A stretch of 64,000 nt of DNA from Sandaracinaceae bacterium (GTDB lineage: Bacteria > Myxococcota_A > Polyangia > Polyangiales > Sandaracinaceae). The notes beneath the pieces are model-generated. The model was not told where the DNA came from, made no database searches, and worked only from the letters and a program-made list of their open reading frames with translations. Location of the stretch: NCBI GenBank assembly GCA_019637095.1, contig JAHBWG010000039.1, positions 1 to 64,000 of the forward strand, written 5' to 3'. A program made the position numbers and the translations under genes. How positions within the stretch are numbered: the first letter of the stretch is position 1; each line of letters starts with the position of its first letter. Shown one piece after another: positions 46,487 through 55,695 of this stretch.

Positions 46487-48079
46487 ATGCGCACGCTCCC
46501 TCCGCTCGCGATCCTGATCCTGGCCACCGCCTGCCTCCGCGCGCCCCCGGAGCCCGCGCCACGCGACGCGGGATCGCCCGCCGACGCCGCGGTGGAGCCG
46601 CCGCTCGCGCTCTCGAGCGTCACGGTGGCGGACGCCACGGGCGCGCCGTGGCCGCTCGAGGCGACGCCGCGCCGCCCCGTCGTGCGGCTCTCGTGGACGA
46701 GCGCGCCGCGCCTCGACGACGAGCCGCCGGTGTGGCTGCTGCACGGATCGCCCGACGACGATCTGCGCGAGGACCTCGGGCGCGCTCCCCTGCGCGTCGC
46801 GACGCGCGCTCGGATCGTCCGCGCGCGGCTCGTGGCTGGCGCGCGGAGCTGGGAGCTGCGGCCCGAGGAGCGGCTCGCGCCGGGCACGGAGCTCACGCTC
46901 GCCGTCGCTTCGTGGCTCCGCGCCGCGCACGATGGCGTGGCGATCGGGGAGCCCGCCCTGCTCGCGCTGCGCGTGAGCGACGCGCCGGAGGCCGGCGCCG
47001 AGGCGACGGCGAGCTGGCCTCCCGACGGCGCGATGACGGTGTCGCCGAGCCTGGGCGAGCTCGCCGTGCGGTTCGACGGTCCGCTCGGCGGGCTCGTCGA
47101 GGGCGCGATCGCGCTCCACGAGGGCGGGCGCCCCGAGGAGGCGAGCGTCGCGGAGGTGACGTGCGCAGAGGTCGGCTGGCCCGACGGATGGTGCGTGCGG
47201 ATCGCGCCCGCGCGGCTCCTCAGGCGCGGCGCCGCGCACCGCGTCGTCGTCGGGGCGGAGCAGCTCGACGCGACGGGCGCGCCGGTCGGCCCGTTCGCGG
47301 CGACCTTCACCACCGCGCTCGACGAGCCGGCGGGCGCGCCCGCGCCGCGCCCGCCCGCCGCGTGCGCGCTCGACGAGGAGGTGAGCGAGCTCGGCTGCCT
47401 GCTCTCCGACGACGACCGCGTGGTCCTGCGCCTCGAGACGGGCGAGCCCATGCGCTGGCGCATGACCCTCGACGGCCGGCTCGCCCTCGGCATCGCGCCA
47501 CGGGGCGCCACGGTCATCGCGTTCCGCGGCCTCGGGCCGGGCCGCGCCCTCGAGGCCGAGCTCGCGCTCGAGGGGACCGGGGGCGCCGTCGCGCGCCTCA
47601 CCCTCCCCGTCGAGACGAGCCCGCCGCTCGCCGCCGTCTCCATCGTCGAGGTGCGCCCGGACCCCCACGGTCCAGAGCCCACCCAAGAGTACGTGGAGCT
47701 ACTAAACTACGGGGCCGTGCCCCTCTCCCTCGACGGCTTCCACCTCGCGGACCGCGACGACCGCGTCGGCGACACGCTCTCAGGCGTGGTCGCGCCGGGC
47801 GAGCGCGTGCTCGTCGTGCCGGAGCGCTTCGACCCCGACCACCCGGCCGATCCGCCGGTCCCGCCCGGCGTGCGCCTGGTCCGCGTCGACGCCTCGCTCG
47901 GCTCGGGCGGCATCTCCAACGCGGGCGAGCCGCTCTACCTGCGCGACGCGGCGGGCCGGCGCGTGTCGGCCGCGCCCCCGCTCGCGGCGCGCCCCGGCGT
48001 CTGCCTCGTCCGCGTCGGCGAGGACATGCGCGGCGCGGAGGGCTTCGTCCTCGCGCCGTGCACCCCCGGCGTCCCATGA
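46487..48079 (+). CDS. Lipoprotein with a C-terminal lamin-tail-like domain
   Basis: A 530-residue predicted lipoprotein (signal MRTLPPLAILILATAC, Cys16). The N-terminal 370 residues contain two or more Ig-like beta domains; the ATFTT region after LDATGAPVGPF looks like a bacterial Ig-like (Big_5) repeat. Residues 385-525 match a lamin-tail domain: VEVRPDPHG, QEYVELLNYGAVPLSLDGFHLADRD (split), PGERVLVVPERF and NAGEPLYLRD. Such domains occur on exported, often nuclease- or DNA-associated, proteins. The stop overlaps the RecD2-like start (ATGA), a peculiar pairing of a surface protein with a helicase. Confidence 0.8.
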   Translation: MRTLPPLAILILATACLRAPPEPAPRDAGSPADAAVEPPLALSSVTVADATGAPWPLEATPRRPVVRLSWTSAPRLDDEPPVWLLHGSPDDDLREDLGRAPLRVATRARIVRARLVAGARSWELRPEERLAPGTELTLAVASWLRAAHDGVAIGEPALLALRVSDAPEAGAEATASWPPDGAMTVSPSLGELAVRFDGPLGGLVEGAIALHEGGRPEEASVAEVTCAEVGWPDGWCVRIAPARLLRRGAAHRVVVGAEQLDATGAPVGPFAATFTTALDEPAGAPAPRPPAACALDEEVSELGCLLSDDDRVVLRLETGEPMRWRMTLDGRLALGIAPRGATVIAFRGLGPGRALEAELALEGTGGAVARLTLPVETSPPLAAVSIVEVRPDPHGPEPTQEYVELLNYGAVPLSLDGFHLADRDDRVGDTLSGVVAPGERVLVVPERFDPDHPADPPVPPGVRLVRVDASLGSGGISNAGEPLYLRDAAGRRVSAAPPLAARPGVCLVRVGEDMRGAEGFVLAPCTPGVP

Positions 48080-50229
48080 GCACGGGAGCGCTCCCGCTCG
48101 ACGAGCCGGCCCGCGGGCCCGACGCCGACGTCGTCGTACAGGGCACCGTCGTGGAGCGCCGCTGGGCGAGCCCGGACGGACGCTTCGCGGTGCTGCGCGT
48201 CGAGCGCGAAGCGGCCGACGAGGCGATCGTGGTGGTCGGCGACGTGGGCGGGCTCGGCGAGAACGAGCACGCGCGCTTCCGAGGGCGCTGGGAGGATCAT
48301 CCGAAGTACGGCCGGCGCCTGCGCGTCGAAGGCTGGACCCCGATCCTGCCGACGACGCGCGCGGGGCTCGCGCGCTTCTTGGGATCGGGCGTGGTCCCCG
48401 GCGTCGGCCGCGCGATCGCGCAGCGGCTGGTCGCCGCGTTCGGCGAGCGGACGCTCGACGTGATCAGCGAACAGAGCGCGCGCCTGCGCGAGGTGCCCGG
48501 CATCGGCCGCAAGCGCGCCGAAGCGATCGCCGCCGCCGTGCGCGCCCGGCGCGCGGACGCCGAGCAGCTCACGTTCCTGCACTCGCTCGGGCTCGGCCCG
48601 GCGCTCTCGCGCAAGCTCCGCGCGAAGTACGGCGAGCGCACCGTCGAGGTCCTGCGCGAAGATCCGTACCTCGCCGCGGAGGAGGTGAGCGGGATCGGGT
48701 TCCGCACCGCCGACCAGATCGGCCACGCCGCGGGGATCGCCGACGACGATCCGCGCCGCGCCGCGGGCGCGGTCCTGCACCTGATCGGCAAGGCCGCAGA
48801 CGACGGACACGTCTACGCGCCGCTCGCGACGCTCGTGCGCGGCGCCCGCGCCCTGAACGTCCCGGAGGCGCTCATCGAGCCGGCGGTCGAGGCGCTCACC
48901 GCCCGGCAGATGCTCGTCGTCGAAGAGGACCGCGTGTACGCGCCGCCGCTCCACCGCGCGGAGGTGCGCGCCGCGGAGCGGTTCGTCGCGCTCGCGCGCC
49001 CGCGGCCCGGGCGAGAGGCCGCGGCGCGCGCGCTCGCGCTGCCGGAGGAGCTCACCGACCTGCAGCGCGACGCCGTCCGCACCGCGCTCACGAGCGGCCT
49101 CATGGTGCTCACCGGCGGGCCCGGGACGGGCAAGACCACGACCGTCGAGGCGATCGTCGCGGCGCACGAGGCGCTCGAGCTGCGCGTGACGCTCGCCGCG
49201 CCGACCGGGCGCGCCGCCAAGCGGATGAGCGAGGCGAGCGGCCGCGAGGCACGCACGATCCACCGGCTGCTCGAGTGGGCCCCACAGTCGGGCTCCTTCG
49301 CGCGCGACGCGAACAGCCCGCTCGAGACCGACCTCGTCCTCGTCGACGAGGCCTCGATGCTCGATCTCCCGCTCGCGCGCGCGCTGCTCGACGCGATCCC
49401 GCCGTCCGCGAGCCTCGTGCTCGTTGGAGACGTCGACCAGCTCCCGCCGGTCGGCGCGGGCCAGGTGCTGCGCGAGCTCATCCGATCGGAGCGCGCGCCC
49501 GTCGTGCGCCTCGACCGCGTCTTCCGCCAGGCGCAGCAGAGCGCGATCATCCGCGGTGCGCACGACGTCTTGACAGGCCGCGCGCCCCGGCCGACCACGC
49601 GTGGGGAGAAGGGCGACGGCGACCTCTTCGTCGTGCGCGCGCACGAGCCGGCCGCGATCGTCGAGCGGCTCGTCGCGACGCTGCGGCGGATCCCCGAGGC
49701 CTACGGGCTCGACGCGCGGCGCGACGTGCAGGTGCTCGTGCCGATGCGCCGCGGCCCCGTCGGGACCGAGCGGCTCAACGAGGTCCTGCAGGAGCACCTC
49801 AACCCTCGACGCGACGCGCCGCCCGGCGTATTGCGCGCGGGCGACAAGGTGATGCAGCTCAAGAACGACTACGAGCGCGAGGTCTTCAACGGCGACATCG
49901 GGTGGGTGCGCCGCGTCGAGGACGGCGTCACCTACGTCGAGTTCGACTCGGGCGTGCGCAGCTACGACGCCGACGCGGTCGACGCGCTCGCCCTCGCCTA
50001 CGCCTCGACGATCCACAAGGCGCAGGGCTCCGAGTTCCCCGGGGTGATCGTGGTCCTGAGCGCGGGCCACCACGTGCTCTTGTCCCGGGCGCTCCTCTAC
50101 ACCGCGATCACGCGCGCCAAGAAGCTCGTCGTGCTCGTCGGCGAGCCGCGCGCCATCGAGCGAGCGGCCGCCACCGTGCGCGAGCGCGACAGCTACTCGC
50201 GGCTCGCCGAGCGGATCGGGGCGTCGTGA
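48076..50229 (+). CDS. recD2: RecD2-type 5'-3' DNA helicase
   Basis: About 717 residues from the ATG overlapping the upstream stop. The N-terminal OB-like domain (ADVVVQGTVVERRW) and helix-hairpin-helix region (VVPGVGRAIAQRLV, EVPGIGRKRAEAI) are typical of the long RecD2/RecD-like form without RecB and RecC. The helicase core carries GGPGTGKTT, LVDEASMLDLPL, GDVDQLPPVGAG and YTAITRAKK with the C-terminal STIHKAQGSEF motif. It acts in DNA repair or recombination. Its stop overlaps truD (GTGA). Confidence 0.92.
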   Translation: MSTGALPLDEPARGPDADVVVQGTVVERRWASPDGRFAVLRVEREAADEAIVVVGDVGGLGENEHARFRGRWEDHPKYGRRLRVEGWTPILPTTRAGLARFLGSGVVPGVGRAIAQRLVAAFGERTLDVISEQSARLREVPGIGRKRAEAIAAAVRARRADAEQLTFLHSLGLGPALSRKLRAKYGERTVEVLREDPYLAAEEVSGIGFRTADQIGHAAGIADDDPRRAAGAVLHLIGKAADDGHVYAPLATLVRGARALNVPEALIEPAVEALTARQMLVVEEDRVYAPPLHRAEVRAAERFVALARPRPGREAAARALALPEELTDLQRDAVRTALTSGLMVLTGGPGTGKTTTVEAIVAAHEALELRVTLAAPTGRAAKRMSEASGREARTIHRLLEWAPQSGSFARDANSPLETDLVLVDEASMLDLPLARALLDAIPPSASLVLVGDVDQLPPVGAGQVLRELIRSERAPVVRLDRVFRQAQQSAIIRGAHDVLTGRAPRPTTRGEKGDGDLFVVRAHEPAAIVERLVATLRRIPEAYGLDARRDVQVLVPMRRGPVGTERLNEVLQEHLNPRRDAPPGVLRAGDKVMQLKNDYEREVFNGDIGWVRRVEDGVTYVEFDSGVRSYDADAVDALALAYASTIHKAQGSEFPGVIVVLSAGHHVLLSRALLYTAITRAKKLVVLVGEPRAIERAAATVRERDSYSRLAERIGAS

Positions 50230-51284
50230 GCGAGGACGCCGCCCTGCTCGCGGAGGCCGACACGAGCGCCCTCCCCTACGTGACCGCCGTACCCACGGTC
50301 GCGATCGACGGCGCGGTGCGCGCGCGCCACGAGGACTTCGTCGTGGACGAGGTGCCGGCGTACCTCCCGTCGGGCGAGGGCACGCACCTCTTCGTGCGCT
50401 TCGAGAAGACCGGCACGACGACGCCCGACGCGGTGCGCCGGATCGCGACCGCGCTCGGCGCCGACCCGCGCGCGGCGGGCTTCGCGGGGCTCAAGGACAA
50501 GCACGCCGTGACGACGCAGTGGGCGAGCTTCGAGGGCGCCGACGCGGCGCGCCTCGACGCGGCGATCGAGGGCGTGCGCGTGATCGAGGCCGCCCGGCAC
50601 GGCAACAAGCTCCGCACCGGGCACCTGCGCGGCAACCGCTTCACGCTCCTGCTGCGCGGCGCCGAGCCGGCGGCCGAGCCGGCCGCGCGCGCCTGCCTCG
50701 ACGCCCTCGCGGCGCGCGGCGTCCCCGCCTACTTCGGGCCGCAGCGCTTCGGCCACGACGGAGGCACGCTCGCCGAGGGGGCGCGGTGGATCTTCGGCGG
50801 CCGGCGCCCGCGGGATCGGTTCCGGCAGAAGCTCCTCGCCTCGGCGGTGCAGTCGGCGGTCTTCAACCACGTCCTCGCGGCGCGCGTGCGCGACGGGCTC
50901 CTCGACGCGGCGCTCGACGGAGATCTGCTCCAGAAGACCGACACGGGCGGGCTGTTCCTCTGCGACGACCCCGTGACCGACACCGCGCGCGCGAAGCGCT
51001 TCGAGCTGAGCGGGACCGGCCCGATGGTCGGCCCGAAGATGCGCGAGCCCGAGCGCGAGGCGCGGGCGCGCGAGCAGGCCGCCCTCACCGCGCTCGGGGT
51101 CGACGAGGCGCGCGTGCGAGCCTTCGGCAAGGCCGGCCCCGGGACACGCCGCCCGCTCCGGTTCCGGCTCGAGGCGGTCGACGTCAGGGCGGAGCCGGAG
51201 GGGCTGCGCCTCGCGTTCACCCTGCCCGCCGGCGGATACGCCACCGTCGTGCTCCGCGAGCTGCTCCGGCGCGAGGTCCTCTGA
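50226..51284 (+). CDS. truD: tRNA pseudouridine(13) synthase
   Basis: About 352 residues from a GTG overlapping the recD2 stop. The catalytic aspartate is Asp91 in GLKDKHAVTTQ. The flanking motifs HEDFVVDEVPAY, HGNKLRTGHLRGNRF and PAYFGPQRFGHDGG, and the TRUD insertion region LLASAVQSAVFN, are all recognisable. It isomerises uridine 13 in tRNA-Glu and others. It ends the operon begun by the lamin-tail lipoprotein and recD2. Confidence 0.94.
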   Translation: MSEDAALLAEADTSALPYVTAVPTVAIDGAVRARHEDFVVDEVPAYLPSGEGTHLFVRFEKTGTTTPDAVRRIATALGADPRAAGFAGLKDKHAVTTQWASFEGADAARLDAAIEGVRVIEAARHGNKLRTGHLRGNRFTLLLRGAEPAAEPAARACLDALAARGVPAYFGPQRFGHDGGTLAEGARWIFGGRRPRDRFRQKLLASAVQSAVFNHVLAARVRDGLLDAALDGDLLQKTDTGGLFLCDDPVTDTARAKRFELSGTGPMVGPKMREPEREARAREQAALTALGVDEARVRAFGKAGPGTRRPLRFRLEAVDVRAEPEGLRLAFTLPAGGYATVVLRELLRREVL

Positions 51285-51438
51285 AGCCGCTCGATGATTC
51301 GACGGCCTCGAGCCGACGTCCGGCGACCGACGTCTCGGCCCCGCGGAGCAACTCGCTTGCAAGTAGCGGACATATGCGTCAAGCCCACGGGCACTCGGAG
51401 CGCCGCCAGAGGGCCCTCCGCCAGCGCCTGGAGATGTT

Positions 51439-52131
51439 GTGGACATTCAGAACAGACTGACCGCGTTCGCGGCGCTCGGCGCCGAGTGGGTCATGTGGCT
51501 GCTCGTGATCCTCTCGGTCGTCGTGCTCGCGATCGTGCTCGAGCGCGCGTACTTCGTCCTCGCCTCGCGTGACGATGTCGAGGCGCTCAAGCGCGAGCTG
51601 CTGAAGCGGCTGCGCGGCGCCGACGTCGACGGAGCCAAGAAGCAGCTCAAGGCCAGCAAGTCCTTCGAGGCGCGCATCGCCCTGGCCGGGCTCGACTCGA
51701 TCGAGGACGGCTACGCCGCGGCCGAGGAGCGCATGTCGGGCGAGAGCGCCCTGGCCAAGCTCGCGATGGAGCGCAACCTCGCGTTCGTCGGCACGGTCGG
51801 CAACAACGCGCCCTTCGTCGGGCTGCTCGGCACCGTCATCGGGATCATCAACGCGTTCCACCAGCTCGAGACCAGCCAGGGGCAGGTCTCCGCGGGCCTG
51901 ATGGCGGAGATCGGCGAGGCCCTCGTCGCGACGGCGATCGGCCTGCTCGTCGCCATCCCGGCGGTCGCGTTCTTCAACCTCTTCATGCGGATCATCAAGG
52001 CCCGCATCGCGCGCGGCGAGTCGCTCGGGTCCGAGGTCCTCGCGTACCTCAAGAGCACCCGCGTCCGGGGCGGCGGGCCCTACCGCGGCAAGGACGCGCC
52101 CGCCGGCGACGCCGCCGAGAGCGAGGCCTGA
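51439..52131 (+). CDS. MotA/TolQ/ExbB proton-channel protein
   Basis: A 230-residue TolQ/ExbB homologue, GTG start with a GGAG site. Three membrane segments: LGAEWVMWLLVILSVVVLAIVLERA, a central NNAPFVGLLGTVIGIINAFHQL and LIATAIGLLVAIPAVAFFNLF. The conserved Thr/Ala residues of the channel follow TVGNNAPFVGLLGTV. It powers TolA/TonB-like energy transduction together with the adjacent ExbD/TolR and TonB genes. The 154-base interval 51285-51438 before it contains no further gene. Confidence 0.92.
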   Translation: MDIQNRLTAFAALGAEWVMWLLVILSVVVLAIVLERAYFVLASRDDVEALKRELLKRLRGADVDGAKKQLKASKSFEARIALAGLDSIEDGYAAAEERMSGESALAKLAMERNLAFVGTVGNNAPFVGLLGTVIGIINAFHQLETSQGQVSAGLMAEIGEALVATAIGLLVAIPAVAFFNLFMRIIKARIARGESLGSEVLAYLKSTRVRGGGPYRGKDAPAGDAAESEA

Positions 52132-52134
52132 TCG

Positions 52135-52557
52135 ATGGGCGCGAGCGGCGGCGGCGGCGAGGACGAAGAGATCATCACGGCGATCAACGTCACCCCGTTG
52201 GTCGACATCGTGCTCGTCCTGCTGATCATCCTGATGGTCACGGCGAGCTACATCGTCTCGAAGAGCATCCCGATGGATCTCCCGAACGCGGTGACCGGGG
52301 ACGAGACGCCGCCCCGCCAGCTCACCGTCTCGATCAACCGGGAGAACCAGCTCTACGTCGACGCCGAGGAGGTGACGTGGGAGCAGCTCCGCGCCCGCGC
52401 CCGGCAGTTCGCGTCCGAGGAGCGCGAGGCGCGCGCGGTCATCGCGGCCGATCGCGCGGTGAGCCACGGAGAGTTCATCCGGGTGATCGACATCCTGCGC
52501 GAGGTGGGCATCGTCCGCTACGCGATCAACGTGAACCCACGCGAAGAGAGCCCATGA
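52135..52557 (+). CDS. ExbD/TolR biopolymer-transport protein
   Basis: A 140-residue protein with a single membrane helix and the conserved protonatable aspartate in AINVTPLVDIVLVLLIILMV. The periplasmic domain carries NRENQLYVDAEEVTW and VIDILREVGIVRYAINV, as in ExbD/TolR. Its ATG is three bases after the TolQ/ExbB stop. Together they form the proton-driven motor. Confidence 0.93.
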   Translation: MGASGGGGEDEEIITAINVTPLVDIVLVLLIILMVTASYIVSKSIPMDLPNAVTGDETPPRQLTVSINRENQLYVDAEEVTWEQLRARARQFASEEREARAVIAADRAVSHGEFIRVIDILREVGIVRYAINVNPREESP

Positions 52558-52584
52558 GCGCGCGCTGGCCCTAGGGATCGGGAC

Positions 52585-53460
52585 GTGAACACGCTGGCCA
52601 GGTTGTTCGTCGCCGTCGTGCTCCTCGACCGACCTCCCGAGGAAGCGCTGCGCCTCTACGCCTTCGGAGTCGTCAGCGTCGGCGCCCACGTCGCCGCCGC
52701 GCTCGCGCTCTTCCTCCTCCCCTTCCTGACCCTGCGCGAGCCGCCGCCGGCGCCGATCGCGGTCGAGATCGTCGAGGCTCCGGCGACCGAGCCCCCGCCG
52801 CCCGAGCCGGAGCCGGAGCCCGTGGCCGAGCCCGAGCCGGTGGCGGCGACGCCGCCGCCCGAGGCCGTCCCCGTCGAGCCCCCGCCTCCGCGCACGCCGC
52901 GCGTGCGGGCCGAGCCGCCCCCCGAGCCCGCCGCCCCGCCCCCCGCGGCGCGGGAGGCGATCGCGGACTTCTCGGGGATGACGCTGACGAACGACACGGG
53001 CAGCGCGTGGGCGAGCGCGACGGGCAGCGGCGCGCCGATGGAGGGCCCGATCGGCCCCCCCGGCGCCGCGGTCACGGGGCGCAACCGCCGCGGCACCCCC
53101 GGCGGGCAGCCCGGCGGGACGGGCACGGGCGCCGGCTCGGAGGACCGCGTCGTCGCCGCCTCGGACCTCTCGCGGCGGCCGGGCCCCCCCAGCGATCGCC
53201 TGCGCGAGGTCCTGCAGCGCAACTACCCGCGGCAGGCGCAGACCCAAGGCCTCGAGGGCAGCGCCCGCGTGCGCGTGCGCGTCGACCCGGACGGCAGCGT
53301 GCGGCCGCTCGACGTGGTCAGCGAGGATCACACGGGCTTCGGCGACGCGTGCCGCCGCACGCTTCGCGAGGGAGGCCGGTGGGAGGCGCCCCTCGACCGC
53401 AGCGGCAACGCCGTCGCGACGATCACGACCTTCCGCTGCACGTTCACGCTCGACTTCTGA
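52585..53460 (+). CDS. TonB-family energy transducer
   Basis: A 291-residue protein, GTG start. A membrane helix lies near residues 29-48 (VSVGAHVAAALALFLLPFL). A Pro/Glu-rich periplasm-spanning segment follows (residues 52-130), then a Gly-rich stretch and a C-terminal TonB-like domain with PRQAQTQGLEGSARVRVRVDPDG. It connects the ExbB/ExbD motor to outer-membrane receptors or to the TSP3 outer-membrane protein encoded next. The receptor partner is unknown; no TonB-dependent receptor is in the window. Confidence 0.9.
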   Translation: MNTLARLFVAVVLLDRPPEEALRLYAFGVVSVGAHVAAALALFLLPFLTLREPPPAPIAVEIVEAPATEPPPPEPEPEPVAEPEPVAATPPPEAVPVEPPPPRTPRVRAEPPPEPAAPPPAAREAIADFSGMTLTNDTGSAWASATGSGAPMEGPIGPPGAAVTGRNRRGTPGGQPGGTGTGAGSEDRVVAASDLSRRPGPPSDRLREVLQRNYPRQAQTQGLEGSARVRVRVDPDGSVRPLDVVSEDHTGFGDACRRTLREGGRWEAPLDRSGNAVATITTFRCTFTLDF

Positions 53461-53513
53461 GAGCCCGCCGCGACCGTTGCGCCGGGCCGCCCGCGTCGGC
53501 GATGATGGAGGCG

Positions 53514-55007
<1,494 letters not shown>

Positions 55008-55113
55008 AGGCCCGTCGACCCTCTCTTCGCGTCTTCGCGCGAGACACGCCGTTCGCGCCCAGCCTCCTCGACGGTTTCTTGACCGCGAGGAGCGAAGGAC
55101 GGCTCATGGGGCC

Positions 55114-55692
55114 GTGCGCCGCGCCATCTTCGTCACCTGCCTGCTCACCCTGCTGCTCCTGCCCGCCTGTCGACGCCCGGGCGCGTCGCCGGAGCGCGTC
55201 GAGGACGACGTCGGGAGGTATCAGGTGCAAGGAACGTTGTCGACCGCCGAGTGCGGCGAGGGCTACCCGGCGCCGGAGACGATGTCGTTCGTCGTCGATC
55301 TCATGCACCTGCCGGGCTCCTCGCGCGGCTACTGGCAGATCCCGGACGGCCCCGTGGTCGAGGGCATCCTCGACCGCGCCGGCGGCTTCCGCTTCCAGTC
55401 CGCCACGCAGGCGGTGGCGATCGAGCCGGATCCGGGCTGGGAGGTCCCCGGCTGCACGCTCGAGCTCCTCGAGGTCGTGGACGGAACGCTCGAGGCCGGC
55501 GCGTCGACCGAGGCCGACGCGGGGGTCGCGCCCGTGCCCGAGGCGCGCATCGCCGGCTCGACGCGGATGCGCATCGCGCCGGTGCCGGGCGGCGACTGCC
55601 GGCCGCTGGTCTCGCTCTACGGTGGGCCCTTCCCCGAGCTGCCGTGCCGCATCGAGTACCGCCTCGCGGGGGAGCGGATCGGGAGCCCCTGA
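55114..55692 (+). CDS. Small lipoprotein of unknown function
   Basis: A 192-residue predicted lipoprotein with GTG start, signal sequence MRRAIFVTCLLTLLLLPAC and lipobox LPAC (Cys19). The mature part is beta-rich with four to six cysteines that could form disulfides (TAECGEGYP, PGCTLELL, GDCRPL, LPCRIEYRL). I recognise no family. It lies 106 bases after the TSP3 gene in the same direction and is convergent with the methyltransferase gene only three bases away. Confidence 0.7.
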   Translation: MRRAIFVTCLLTLLLLPACRRPGASPERVEDDVGRYQVQGTLSTAECGEGYPAPETMSFVVDLMHLPGSSRGYWQIPDGPVVEGILDRAGGFRFQSATQAVAIEPDPGWEVPGCTLELLEVVDGTLEAGASTEADAGVAPVPEARIAGSTRMRIAPVPGGDCRPLVSLYGGPFPELPCRIEYRLAGERIGSP

Positions 55693-55695
55693 CGA

